Part shown: in pieces, positions 33,124 to 42,226 of the stretch
How the letters are laid out: every line of letters begins with the position of its first letter
How positions within the stretch are numbered: position 1 is the first letter of the stretch
NCBI GenBank assembly: GCA_937920495.1
Contig: CALEUQ010000017.1
Span: 29,769 to 93,768, forward strand
Direction of reading: 5' to 3'
Source of the DNA: an uncultured bacterium
GTDB taxonomy: Bacteria; Spirochaetota; UBA4802; UB4802
DNA length: 64,000 nucleotides
Position numbers and translations under genes: made by a program
Notes under the pieces: generated by a model
Told to the model about the DNA's origin: nothing
What the model saw: the letters and a program-made list of their open reading frames with translations, nothing else
Databases searched by the model: none

Positions 33124-33227
33124 ATTCCTTGAATAAAATTTGTGAACATAATAAACATATTGTAGCTTCCCCCCGCCCTCGGCTGCAGGGGCTACACCCT
33201 TTTATTAACTAAATTTTTTTAAGGAAT
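33124..33227. repeat. ~105-bp intergenic element, copy 2
   Basis: Bounded by ATTCCTT and AAGGAAT, perfect 7-bp terminal inverted repeats. The inner region has TGTAGC and GCTACA arms around CCCC and GGGG, giving a strong hairpin. Same orientation as copy 1. It lies in the 450-bp gap after the SpoIIE-type gene; no other gene is visible there. Confidence 0.88.
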
Positions 33228-33266
33228 TATGACTGCAGCTGATAAAACTATCAATTAATAAAGTAC

Positions 33267-33295
33267 TTGACTGTTGTAAAAATAATAATTATGAA
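33267..33295 (+). promoter_or_regulatory. Candidate sigma-70 promoter for the MBL-fold gene
   Basis: TTGACT and TATGAA with a 17-bp spacer, ending 33 bp before the ATG at 33329. Both hexamers match reasonably (5 and 4 of 6). Confidence 0.45.
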
Positions 33296-33328
33296 GAAGC
33301 AAAAGGTGTATAGTGTTAGGAACATGAT

Positions 33329-34099
33329 ATGGAAATACAGTGGTTTGGCACAGCGTCAATAAAAATTACTGCAGACAAACAATCTATAGTATTTGATCCA
33401 TTTATATCGATGAATGATGAAATCAGGTGTGCAACCGTTGAGGATTATACAGGCGCAACTGATATTTTTATTACCCATGGCCATTTTGATCATATTATGA
33501 ATATACCGGAAATATGGCATGTGAGCAGATGCACAATATATTGTGGAGTACAGGTTGCAGAGGTGTTATTGAGTTATGGGATAAGCCCTGATTATATTAG
33601 AGTTATACAACACGGCCATATACTTTCAATACCGCCGTTTGTTATCAAAATATATGAGAGCACGCATGTACATTTTGACATACCGTTGATTGTAAAAACT
33701 TTATTTAATAAAAGAATTATTAGCAATATTAATAATTTTAAGAAGATACTATCCTTACATAAAACTATGCCAATGGGAAATGTGTTTGCGTATGAGGTAC
33801 TGCATGATGATAAAAACATACTGCACTTTGGCAGCTTAAATGTTTCAAACAATATACAGTATCCAAACAAACCCACAATGCTCACTATACCATTTCAAGG
33901 AAGATCGGATATACATACCTACGCAATAGATTTTATTAAAAGATTTATACCACGCACAGTATTTTTGCACCATTTTGACGATACGTTTCCGCCAATATCT
34001 CAGCATGTTGGTACCGAATTATTTGTGGAAAAGATGACTGCATTATTCCCTGACATAACAATTATTATCCCCCAGTATGGTATACCGTATGCCGTGTAG
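33329..34099 (+). CDS. Metallo-beta-lactamase-fold hydrolase (UlaG-like)
   Basis: 256 residues. MEIQWFGTASIKI and FDPFIS are typical openings of the UlaG/RomA-like MBL group, and the metal site THGHFDHIMNIP is intact. The later FLHHFDDTFPP supplies another His. Substrate unknown; the group includes lactonases and N-acyl phospholipid phosphodiesterases. TAGGAAC precedes the ATG. It converges with the GH13 gene, 1 bp apart, with no terminator between. Confidence 0.82.
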   Translation: MEIQWFGTASIKITADKQSIVFDPFISMNDEIRCATVEDYTGATDIFITHGHFDHIMNIPEIWHVSRCTIYCGVQVAEVLLSYGISPDYIRVIQHGHILSIPPFVIKIYESTHVHFDIPLIVKTLFNKRIISNINNFKKILSLHKTMPMGNVFAYEVLHDDKNILHFGSLNVSNNIQYPNKPTMLTIPFQGRSDIHTYAIDFIKRFIPRTVFLHHFDDTFPPISQHVGTELFVEKMTALFPDITIIIPQYGIPYAV

Positions 34100-34100
34100 T

Positions 34101-35771
34101 TTATCGCAGATCCCCAATCTTTTGTAGTATTGTTGCTTCATACGGATAGCACTGCAATCGTAAATCGGCAAAGTGTTCAAATTTGCTACGATGAGTTGAA
34201 TACAACACTTTCCATTGTGCTTCATAGCGGTGATGCAACAACGTACTGGAGTTATTAAAATTTAAAATTATACACAATGTTTCATTGTGACTTTTACGCA
34301 TATATGCCAGGATACCTTGTTTGCCTTTAATCAGCGGTTCCCAGGTACCATGAGTGAGCGCAGAGTGTTTTTTTCGCAAATGTACTAAATCCTTAAAAAA
34401 AGAAAGCAGTGAATAGCGATCTTTCATCTGGTTTTTTACATTTATTGTGCGATAGTTACTGTCAATGGGCAGCCAGCTGCATGCATTGCTAAAACCAGCA
34501 TTTGCTTCATCTGACCATTGCATTGGAGTACGTGCACAGTCACGACCTTTATATAAAGGCCAGAATCGTTTTCCTGCAGGATCAATGATGTGGCGCAGGG
34601 GAATTGAACTGTTTTTCATACCTATTTCTTCCCCGTAATATATGAATGGTGTTCCGTGTAATGTTAAAAGCATTAACATAAGCAGCCGTTGAACTGCATC
34701 AGTATTGTCATTATTACATTTATCGGCATACCGTGGTTGATCGTGATTTGACAACACATTACATGGCCAGCAGTGTGCAGGAATAGCGTTATACCATCGC
34801 TTTATGGACTTATATATTTTTCGTGCATTAAAGGGCTGGTAAAGAAGTGAAAAGTCAAAAGACAGATGCAAGCCTTTTCCGTTACACAGGTAGCTAGCTG
34901 ATAATTCAGGATTTCCTGGAGGATAGCTGAATACTTCACCAACAAGCATTCTATCATTATAAGAATCAACAAGTTGTCGTATTTCCTGCACCAGTGAATA
35001 ATTTTCAGGTCTGTTTCTGTTATATTTTTCTATCTGTTCATTGAAAGGATTGAATGAAAAAGGGTTGTTACGCAGGCGTTTGTCCTTATAGCAGTAATTT
35101 ATAACATCTAATCTGAAACCATCTACACCCAGGTCAAGCCACCAACGCATCATAGTAAACATTGCTTCTTTAACTTCCGGGTTGTGCCAGTTGAGGTCTG
35201 GTTGTTCTTTAAGAAAAGAATGCAGGTAATACTGTTGAGTAGGTTCATGCCATTCCCATGCACTGGTTAGGTATGCTGATTTCCAGTTGTTAGGTACTCT
35301 TCTTTTTACTGGATCATGCCATATATACCAGTTTCGCTTAGGGTTATCGCGTGAAGAGGCTGATTCAATAAACCAGGGATGCAGATGTGATGTATGATTT
35401 AACACCATGTCCATTATGATCTTTATGTTATTATTATGAGCTATGGCCAATAATTCTTTAAAATCATCTATTGTGCCAAAGCATGGGTCAATATTGTAAT
35501 AATCGCTGATATCGTAACCGCAATCATACATCGGCGAAACATACATTGGCGAAAGCCATATCGCATCAATACCAAGACTTACAAGGTAGTCAAATTTTTC
35601 AATAATTCCGGGTATATCGCCTATGCCGTCATCGTTTGAGTCATAGAAGCTACGGGGATAGATTTGATAAATGATACCGTGCTTCCACCACACATAGTGT
35701 GTGTTATGCGGCTGAGTTAAGATCATTGATGAACTGTTTGATGATTGCATCAGGACTGTATTCATGAGCAC
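34101..35771 (-). CDS. GH13 alpha-glucosidase (oligo-1,6-glucosidase/trehalose hydrolase type)
   Basis: 556 residues. The GH13 regions are in order: YQIYPRSFYDSNDDGIGDI, DMVLNHTS, nucleophile Asp in DGFRLDVINY, acid Glu in LVGEVFSY and stabiliser Asp in VLSNHDQPR. The start is uncertain: the GTG at 35771 overlaps the upstream gene by 68 bases, and a later ATG (35726) still overlaps; neither has a clear ribosome site, suggesting translational coupling. It hydrolyses alpha-glucosides; the exact linkage cannot be read from sequence alone. AACTATCGC lies on its coding strand (34449-34457). Confidence 0.9.
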   Translation of the reverse strand: MLMNTVLMQSSNSSSMILTQPHNTHYVWWKHGIIYQIYPRSFYDSNDDGIGDIPGIIEKFDYLVSLGIDAIWLSPMYVSPMYDCGYDISDYYNIDPCFGTIDDFKELLAIAHNNNIKIIMDMVLNHTSHLHPWFIESASSRDNPKRNWYIWHDPVKRRVPNNWKSAYLTSAWEWHEPTQQYYLHSFLKEQPDLNWHNPEVKEAMFTMMRWWLDLGVDGFRLDVINYCYKDKRLRNNPFSFNPFNEQIEKYNRNRPENYSLVQEIRQLVDSYNDRMLVGEVFSYPPGNPELSASYLCNGKGLHLSFDFSLLYQPFNARKIYKSIKRWYNAIPAHCWPCNVLSNHDQPRYADKCNNDNTDAVQRLLMLMLLTLHGTPFIYYGEEIGMKNSSIPLRHIIDPAGKRFWPLYKGRDCARTPMQWSDEANAGFSNACSWLPIDSNYRTINVKNQMKDRYSLLSFFKDLVHLRKKHSALTHGTWEPLIKGKQGILAYMRKSHNETLCIILNFNNSSTLLHHRYEAQWKVLYSTHRSKFEHFADLRLQCYPYEATILQKIGDLR

Positions 35772-38358
35772 GTAGTAGCGATTGGTTCTTAAACAAGTTC
35801 AGAAGCAAAGGATTGTCAAAAAGTTCTGTGATCTTCTGGCCCATCTCAATTTCATTTTTGACAAGGTATCCGTTAAGACCATTGTTGATAATATCCTTTG
35901 GACCTTTTGTGTTGTAGGCCAGTACTGGCAGACCACATGATAATGCTTCAAGAACCACACAGCCAAACGTATCAAACCGTGATGGTAATACAAGAACATC
36001 AGCTGCGGAATATATCTTTGGCAGTGTAGAGTGATCCACCCATCCTAAGAAGATAGCATCTGGCAATAGCCTTTTTAATTCGGATTCTTTTGGTCCAATA
36101 CCTGCAAATGCAACCCTTGCAGTGGGATGTTTTTGCTTAACTATCTGCATAACTTTAGGTATATCCATTACACCTTTTTCTTCTGAAAGCCTGCCGGCAA
36201 AAAGTATGACAGGTGTTGTGTTGCTTACACCAAAAATTTCTTCTTTACCTATCTTATATGGTTTAAAGTTTTCTTCAACCCAATGAGCTGTTAAAAATAC
36301 CTGCGATGGATTAAAGCCCATATCCTTGCCGGTGAGCCATTTACGATGATCATTATTAAGAACAAATAATCCATCAAATCCTTTATAGAAGGTACGCAGT
36401 AAACGTCTAAAATTGTTTAAGTTTTCATCAGTTAATTTGAGCGTTTGTTCTGCAAACATCATCCAGTCAGTGTGTACATAGAAATATGCTGGAACTGAAT
36501 ATGCATATTTTAACCAGAGTGCTGCCAACCCCATTGGACCTTCGGTAGAGGCAATAATCTTGCTGTATTCCCCTTCTTTAAAAATGTTATGGATTTCCAG
36601 AATGTTTGGAATTCGCAATGGTTGCTGCTCATAAAATGGCAAGCTAAATTCTTTCAATGGGCGTATAACAATGAGGTGATCTTGTGGTTGCAGTGTGCTG
36701 CTGATTGTCAGTATATCAATTGGTAAATCGCGTTTCTGAATTTCTTTAAGCATGGACTGCAATACCATGGCAACACCATTGGAATCGGTAAATGTATCGG
36801 TCAACCACAATGTTCGTTCAGGGTGTTTCAGTGTGTTGTGTGCTTTTGCAAATTCATACAACAGTGGCCGTGCCTTATACATGACTCTTGCACTGGTAAA
36901 AAAGGCGGCTGCAATAACTGCTGAACCCAAAAATGGGAAGGATAACTCGTCAAATAATTTTGGCAAATTGACTTTTGCTGAACCGTTGCCATTGGTTTTT
37001 TCATTGTTTTCAATATATTTTCTGAAATGTGTGGGAATTTCTATATTTTTAAAGAATGATTCAAATTCTTTTGATTTAAACCTTTCATCTTTAATAAATT
37101 CATTTATATGTTTGTCGGAGCGTTTCATGAGCAGTTGTATAAGCTCTTTGTAAATTCCATAAATTGATTCTGTATAAAACGTTACGTCATCTTTTTTTCT
37201 TGTTTTTGTGTAGCGGGATAGTTTATAGGCAATATCAAAAACCTTTTTATAATCCCTGCTGACATAAAATCGCTTTGTCCTGGAAAATGTTTTACCAACC
37301 AGAGATTGGTGGAAAAGTTCTAAAAAGTTTAAGGTTGTTTTATGCCGTTTTAATTCCTGGAATGCATTGGTAATGGCAAGTGCTGCCAGCTTATCCTGAG
37401 TATCGCCTTTATGCAGCAGAATATGAGGAAGGCCGGGGTCTTTCATATTCATTCCAATCTGGCAAAAGTAATCAATGAATGAAATTGCCATCTTTTCGCT
37501 GTCATTATGTGTACCAAAAGGAGCCATTGCACCATTTTTGATTGCTTCCAACGCCAATGCTGAACGTTTCTCTGTTTTTAAGCGTTGTGCTAAATTAGGA
37601 ATGTGCAGATAGGTGCCCGTTAAGCCAGTGAATATTCCCATGTGACTATCGGAACCACCTGACATATATTTATCGTATGGTTTTGTACAATATCTGTAAG
37701 GTTTTATTTTAAATTTTTCAGATAGCTCTTCTAATCTATCTTGAGTTAATGATTCAATCCATTGCTTAACCAGCATATTCTGCCAGCTATCTCGCTGTCC
37801 GTTGATAACTTCAAATCGTTCGAATAGTAGGGCCATCTTGTCAAAGAATTCCATGGGTGGAATCCCTTTCGATTTGTAATGATACAAGGGATGTGCCCAG
37901 ATGGTTGGTATATCATTATCATGGGTATAATCTAAAAATTTATATATATCAGTGCGATATTTATTAAGCTTTACTTCCTGTTCAGGTGTAAATCCATAGG
38001 CAAGAACATGAATGCCAACTTTGTAATCAGGTACAGTGCAACTGAATTCAGCACCTACCAAAACATCCAATCCTTTATCAAGAAGCTGGTAGCATGAACG
38101 AGCATTGTTGTGGTTTGTGACGGTAAACGTATCACAGCCATGATTTTGTAATGTTGCTATTAGATTCTGTGTGGGTAGCCATGTTTCGGGAATTCCCAGT
38201 ATTCTTCCCAGCTGTTCATCAGGTACATTGCTATTGTGGTCATGGCAGTGTAGGTCAATAGTTAACACTTCATTAGATGGGAAACGCTTTTTCTGTTCAT
38301 TGACAAAAATGTTGAGCATTGATATAATTTGCTCATTAAATGTATTTTTCGATTTCAT
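35704..38358 (-). CDS. PHP-domain/GT4 glycosyltransferase fusion protein
   Basis: 884 residues. The first ~290 residues carry a PHP-type metal-dependent phosphoesterase (DLHCHDHNSN, FTVTNHNN, GAEFSC, SGGSDSHMGIF). A helical middle region with a hydrophobic stretch follows (LGSAVIAAAFFTSARV near 485). The C-terminal ~400 residues form a GT4 glycosyltransferase (LFAGRLSEEKGVMDI, YSAADVLVLPSRFDTFGCVVLEALSCGLPV). A role in storage or membrane glycoside metabolism with the adjacent GH13 is plausible. GAGGAG lies just before the ATG. Confidence 0.87.
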   Translation of the reverse strand: MKSKNTFNEQIISMLNIFVNEQKKRFPSNEVLTIDLHCHDHNSNVPDEQLGRILGIPETWLPTQNLIATLQNHGCDTFTVTNHNNARSCYQLLDKGLDVLVGAEFSCTVPDYKVGIHVLAYGFTPEQEVKLNKYRTDIYKFLDYTHDNDIPTIWAHPLYHYKSKGIPPMEFFDKMALLFERFEVINGQRDSWQNMLVKQWIESLTQDRLEELSEKFKIKPYRYCTKPYDKYMSGGSDSHMGIFTGLTGTYLHIPNLAQRLKTEKRSALALEAIKNGAMAPFGTHNDSEKMAISFIDYFCQIGMNMKDPGLPHILLHKGDTQDKLAALAITNAFQELKRHKTTLNFLELFHQSLVGKTFSRTKRFYVSRDYKKVFDIAYKLSRYTKTRKKDDVTFYTESIYGIYKELIQLLMKRSDKHINEFIKDERFKSKEFESFFKNIEIPTHFRKYIENNEKTNGNGSAKVNLPKLFDELSFPFLGSAVIAAAFFTSARVMYKARPLLYEFAKAHNTLKHPERTLWLTDTFTDSNGVAMVLQSMLKEIQKRDLPIDILTISSTLQPQDHLIVIRPLKEFSLPFYEQQPLRIPNILEIHNIFKEGEYSKIIASTEGPMGLAALWLKYAYSVPAYFYVHTDWMMFAEQTLKLTDENLNNFRRLLRTFYKGFDGLFVLNNDHRKWLTGKDMGFNPSQVFLTAHWVEENFKPYKIGKEEIFGVSNTTPVILFAGRLSEEKGVMDIPKVMQIVKQKHPTARVAFAGIGPKESELKRLLPDAIFLGWVDHSTLPKIYSAADVLVLPSRFDTFGCVVLEALSCGLPVLAYNTKGPKDIINNGLNGYLVKNEIEMGQKITELFDNPLLLNLFKNQSLLRAHEYSPDAIIKQFINDLNSAA

Positions 38359-38559
38359 AACTCCTCTGTTTTATTTGTAAATCCTTAAAACTCAATTGAA
38401 ACATGTCTCATAAGTGTAAAGATTTTATGAAGTTTATATTTAGATGTAATGAATAAATATTGACTTTTTTAAGGTTACAATGGTATTTATAACATCTTGA
38501 TGTATAATCTCTTTTTTGAGTGCTGAGAAATTAAAAAATAAATAATTGCGGGGTACATT

Positions 38560-39042
38560 ATGAATTCTGAAACAACAACATGTATTTCCATTGAGAACGA
38601 TAAGATTTTAAAAGATGTTTCCAAAAAGTATAATATATCCGTCAGCAAAATTGTTGTGTTAATGGTAAAATATGCTAATGAAAAGAATGAATTGTCAATT
38701 ACAAGTGATAGAAATGTTAAGTATAGAGATAAAAACAACTCTACGTGGAGGCGTATTCATCTACAGTTGTATCAAAATGAGTATGAGTTTTTACTGGATG
38801 TTAAGAAGATATGGAAGATGTCTGTGGCCAAGATTATTGAATATTGTATTGAAAATTTCCTTTTTGAATTGATTGAGAAGGTTTTGGAAAAAGATAAAAC
38901 CGATAACTATCTATATAACAACTATCATTTTGAAATTGGCGAAGAAGATGGTATTATATATTACCTCATATACTGGGGATTGCCGCTAAAAATACTGCAA
39001 GAACTAATACAAAAACAACCTGATACCCACATGGTAACATAG
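38560..39042 (+). CDS. Tandem ribbon-helix-helix-like protein, copy 1
   Basis: 160 residues. Two units read as strand-helix-turn-helix: TTCISIENDKILKDVSKKYN with ISVSKIVVLMVKYA (residues 6-40), and RRIHLQLYQNEYEFLLDVKK with WKMSVAKIIEYCIENF (64-101), followed by an acidic tail of ~55 residues. This looks like two RHH DNA-binding units in one chain. The gene at 51873 is a paralogue of the same length. GCGGGG precedes the ATG. It is a single gene with gaps of 201 and 226 bp around it. The RHH reading is inference; function unknown. Confidence 0.75.
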   Translation: MNSETTTCISIENDKILKDVSKKYNISVSKIVVLMVKYANEKNELSITSDRNVKYRDKNNSTWRRIHLQLYQNEYEFLLDVKKIWKMSVAKIIEYCIENFLFELIEKVLEKDKTDNYLYNNYHFEIGEEDGIIYYLIYWGLPLKILQELIQKQPDTHMVT

Positions 39043-39063
39043 CAAATCGGTACAATAGTTTAC

Positions 39064-39091
39064 TTGACATATTTTAACAGTAAAATATTAC
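39064..39091 (+). promoter_or_regulatory. Candidate promoter upstream of lapA-like gene
   Basis: Perfect TTGACA, 16-bp spacer, then TATTAC (4 of 6). It would give a leader of about 170 bases before the ATG at 39269. That leader contains a solo ATTCCTTAAAAT (39116-39127), matching one end of the ~105-bp element, and a short CGTTT/AAACG hairpin near 39159. Confidence 0.45.
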
Positions 39092-39268
39092 TAATACTCA
39101 TTGTTATCGCACATTATTCCTTAAAATAGCTTTTGTCAATAGTGAAGCACAAAACTACCACGTTTTGAGGTGAAACGCACAATAGTATATTTTGTTCATG
39201 AATTAGCGTTGATGAATATAGTTAAGCTTCAGTATCAACAAGTATAGTTAATACCATGAGGTAGGCAA

Positions 39269-39499
39269 ATGCGAGTGAAAGTAATTATCGTATCAATCAT
39301 TCTTGTGTTTTTTATGGTAATAATTTTGCAGAATACCCGGCCTGTATCATTAAGCTTTTTGTTTTGGGACATCACACTGCCATTTATAGTGATGCTTTTG
39401 TGCACACTGATAATCGGATTAGTATCAGGTATTGTGTTAAGCTCTTTTGTATCTCACAAAAAAACTAAAAGTAATATAAAATCGGAACCCAAAAAATAA
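39269..39499 (+). CDS. LapA-domain (DUF1049) membrane protein
   Basis: 76 residues. Two membrane helices with the LapA pattern ILQNTRPVSLSFLFWDITLP between them and a basic Lys-rich tail. LapA-family proteins assist lipopolysaccharide assembly in proteobacteria; in spirochaetes the role is unknown. TGAGGTAGG precedes the ATG, and the stop overlaps the next gene by one base. Confidence 0.8.
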   Translation: MRVKVIIVSIILVFFMVIILQNTRPVSLSFLFWDITLPFIVMLLCTLIIGLVSGIVLSSFVSHKKTKSNIKSEPKK

Positions 39500-39735
39500 T
39501 GAATACAGGATTATTATTAACGATAATAGCAGCAATTAGCGTTATTATTCTTGTGTATATGCTTTTAAAACGGTTAATCAAGCTTCTGGCCATTATTGCA
39601 GTTCTCTTTATAATGTTTGCAGGATATATATATGTTAAAAACGGTTCAATCCCTTCCAGTATAAAAGGATATGTTGATGAATGCAAGATAGCAATTGAAG
39701 AGTTACAGCGGTCGTATTTAAAATTAGTTAAGTGA
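39499..39735 (+). CDS. Small membrane protein of unknown function
   Basis: 78 residues. One or two N-terminal membrane segments (LLLTIIAAISVIILVYML and LLAIIAVLFIMFAGYIYV), then a short soluble tail. TAATG overlap with the LapA-like gene indicates translational coupling. No family recognised. Confidence 0.7.
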   Translation: MNTGLLLTIIAAISVIILVYMLLKRLIKLLAIIAVLFIMFAGYIYVKNGSIPSSIKGYVDECKIAIEELQRSYLKLVK

Positions 39736-39841
39736 TTCTCCATTAACTATCGCCAAAAAATAAAAAATTTTAACTTGAAAAATTGAGTTGGTATTAGTAG
39801 TATAGTGAAAATTGGTAAAATATGTCATTAAGGATTTCAGT

Positions 39842-40306
39842 ATGAAAACCCAGACCAAAGAAACCGCATTAAATAGCATGCAGATAGTGTGTTTCAATAT
39901 CGGAAAGGAAGAATATGGCATTGAGATATTAAAGGTACAGGAAATCCTTAAATTGCCAGCCGTTACTCCACTGCCAAAATCAGCTGATTATATTTTGGGG
40001 GTCATCGATTTACGCGGCAAGGTTATACCTATCATTGATTTGGGTGTACGTTTTGGCATTTCTGAAAAAAGCGCAAAAAATAAGCGGGCGATAGTTGTCG
40101 ATATAAAAGGCAAGCGTATAGGACTTGCAATAGACCAGGTAAGCCATGTAATTAAATTGGAACAAAAAGATATTGAGCCTCCTCCACCTATAGTAAAAGG
40201 TATATCAGGCAAATTTATTGTTGGCATAGGAAAAGTTGAAAATAAGTTTGTTATTATTCTTGATATTGATCAGATTTTTTCTTCAGAAGAATTGAAGCAG
40301 CTATAA
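39842..40306 (+). CDS. cheW: Chemotaxis adaptor CheW
   Basis: 154 residues from ATG 39842, which has TAAGGA about 8 bases upstream; the ORF track's TTG at 39812 adds 10 unlikely residues. The CheW core is clear: EYGIEILKVQEILKLP, YILGVIDLRGKVIPIIDLGVRF and the following KRIGLAIDQV. Couples receptors to CheA. It is isolated from other chemotaxis genes and converges with larC, overlapping it by 6 bases. GCGATAGTT lies inside at 40088. Confidence 0.93.
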   Translation: MKTQTKETALNSMQIVCFNIGKEEYGIEILKVQEILKLPAVTPLPKSADYILGVIDLRGKVIPIIDLGVRFGISEKSAKNKRAIVVDIKGKRIGLAIDQVSHVIKLEQKDIEPPPPIVKGISGKFIVGIGKVENKFVIILDIDQIFSSEELKQL

Positions 40307-41464
40307 TTGCTTTTGTTTATAGTATTCTTTCAGCGCCTCTTCCATTATATGGTATAACGGTTTCCCTGTTTTTAACGCTACCTTTTTACAATCCTCATAT
40401 TCAGGTTTTGGCGATAGTTGATTGTAACGATGACTTTGCTTTATACGGATTTCTTCACCGTAAAGTGTAATCGTTGCAAGCTCCCGTGGTAGCGAATAGC
40501 GGTTGACGGTATATGCTCTGACCCCTAATGTTGTAGTCTGCCAAAAGAGAATCTGTTTAGATTGTTCTAACGCATCAAAAGGACAGAGCACCGACACCAC
40601 CACCCCCGGGCGCCCTTTCTTCATAATTACCTGTTGCAGATACACATCAAGCGCACCTGCTTCAAATAACAGTTCTGCAACATGTGGATATATCTCGGGA
40701 TTCATATCATCGATAGTGCATTCAAGTACATATAGCACTTCATAACTTTGGGATGTATCATCACATAGCAGTACACGTGTATAACTTGGGAAACCATACT
40801 CGCGCGTGCCAAATCCGGTACCCATATTCAGCACAGCACCAGCAAATTGCGTACGCTGTGTTCCAAGCGTTACAAGAATAGCACAAGCTGTAGGAGTAGT
40901 AAGCTCCCCTTGTAACCCTGTGAATATCACATGCTTGCCTAAAGTAAGCTTTACGGTTGCTGGAGCAGGTATGGGAATGATGCCATGTTGTGTGTTGATA
41001 GTACCTGTACCACACGCAAAAGCACTGTAATATACTACATCGATGTTAAAATACTCAATGCCAATGCAAAAAGACAGTATGTCCACAATGCTGTCAATGG
41101 CACCCACTTCGTGGAAATGAACCTTTTCTTTAGGTATTCCATGCACTGCGCTTTCCGCGGAAGCTAACGTATCAAATATCTTCATTGCATTGTTTTTAAC
41201 GGTGTCAGAGCATGTGGTATGTGCAATAATATCGTATATGGCATCAAGGTTTCGGTGTGTGGTGTCAGAGTGTGCAGTAATTCCAGCCTGTGTGCCGTGT
41301 ATTCCATGACGCACTACCTTCACCGGAGCTATCGCAAAGCCATGAAGCCGTAGTGATGTAAGCTGTGCAGTAAGGATGTCAATTGGTAAACCCATATCGA
41401 TGAGTGCACCAACAAGCATATCCCCGGAAGCGCCCAGCTGTACATCACAGTAGAGTATTTTCAT
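40301..41464 (-). CDS. larC: Nickel-pincer cofactor nickel insertase LarC
   Basis: 387 residues in one uninterrupted frame; in Lactobacillus larC is split by a programmed frameshift, in many others it is one gene as here. MKILYCDVQLGASGDMLVGALIDMG is the family start and FHEVGAIDSIVDI the central motif. Inserts nickel into the pincer nucleotide made by LarB and LarE for LarA-type racemases. AGGAT precedes the ATG. It ends the flgM-ADH-larB-larC group. No larA or larE is in the window. Confidence 0.92.
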   Translation of the reverse strand: MKILYCDVQLGASGDMLVGALIDMGLPIDILTAQLTSLRLHGFAIAPVKVVRHGIHGTQAGITAHSDTTHRNLDAIYDIIAHTTCSDTVKNNAMKIFDTLASAESAVHGIPKEKVHFHEVGAIDSIVDILSFCIGIEYFNIDVVYYSAFACGTGTINTQHGIIPIPAPATVKLTLGKHVIFTGLQGELTTPTACAILVTLGTQRTQFAGAVLNMGTGFGTREYGFPSYTRVLLCDDTSQSYEVLYVLECTIDDMNPEIYPHVAELLFEAGALDVYLQQVIMKKGRPGVVVSVLCPFDALEQSKQILFWQTTTLGVRAYTVNRYSLPRELATITLYGEEIRIKQSHRYNQLSPKPEYEDCKKVALKTGKPLYHIMEEALKEYYKQKQL

Positions 41465-41473
41465 ATTACTATC

Positions 41474-42223
41474 CTACAAACTCCTGATAATACGGTAGGC
41501 GCAGTACACGGCACCAAAACCATTGTCAATATTAACAACGCTCACACCCGGTGCACATGAGTTGAGCATCCCTAATAACGCTGCTACACCATTAAAAGAA
41601 GCACCGTATCCAACTGAAGTTGGCACAGCAATAACAGGGCAGGGGACAAGCCCTCCAATGACGCTTGGCAGCGCGCCTTCCATGCCGGCTATGACGATGA
41701 TAACCGTTGCATCATGAATATGTGTCCAGTTATGAAACACGCGATGAATGCCTGCCACACCAATATCATAGATGGTTTCAACATTAAGACCCATCACGCG
41801 GGCGGTTTCTAAAGCTTCCTCAGCAACCGGAATATCGGATGTACCTGCAGTGATGATGACAAGCTTATGTGGCTTGTGCTGGGGTGTGTGCGCGCGATAC
41901 GCAATAATTTTACCAGCTTCATTGTAGTATGCTTTTTTTATGTACTGTTTTACTTTGCTAAATTGTTCTTTTGTGGCTCGTGTACCTAAAAAACTTGTTG
42001 TACGGTTAGCTAAAGCCTTAGCAATGTCGGCAACCTGCTGTGGCGTTTTGTTCTGGCAAAAAATTACTTCTGGAAAACCTAACCGTGTGTGACGATGATG
42101 GTCCAGCGTGGTATGGCCTAACTGTTCAATTGTTATGTGCGATAGTTCCTGTAAAAAATCCTCTTCGGATATCAGGCCATTTTTGAACTGTTGCAATAAA
42201 TTGTTAAGTGCAGGGTGGCTCAT
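41474..42223 (-). CDS. larB: Pincer-nucleotide carboxylase LarB
   Basis: 249 residues. The C-terminal PurE-like domain has AGTSDIPVAEEAL, GVAGIHR and IVIAGMEGALPSVIGGL. LarB carboxylates and hydrolyses nicotinic acid adenine dinucleotide in the first step of nickel-pincer cofactor synthesis. It starts 3 bp after the preceding gene's stop and ends 9 bp before larC. Its coding strand carries AACTATCGC at 42139-42147. Confidence 0.92.
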   Translation of the reverse strand: MSHPALNNLLQQFKNGLISEEDFLQELSHITIEQLGHTTLDHHRHTRLGFPEVIFCQNKTPQQVADIAKALANRTTSFLGTRATKEQFSKVKQYIKKAYYNEAGKIIAYRAHTPQHKPHKLVIITAGTSDIPVAEEALETARVMGLNVETIYDIGVAGIHRVFHNWTHIHDATVIIVIAGMEGALPSVIGGLVPCPVIAVPTSVGYGASFNGVAALLGMLNSCAPGVSVVNIDNGFGAVYCAYRIIRSL

Positions 42224-42226
42224 AGG

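Noticed and set aside
31367-33227. Composite transposon around the SpoIIE-type gene
   Set aside because: No transposase gene lies within or near the element pair; kept only as a lower-interest possibility.
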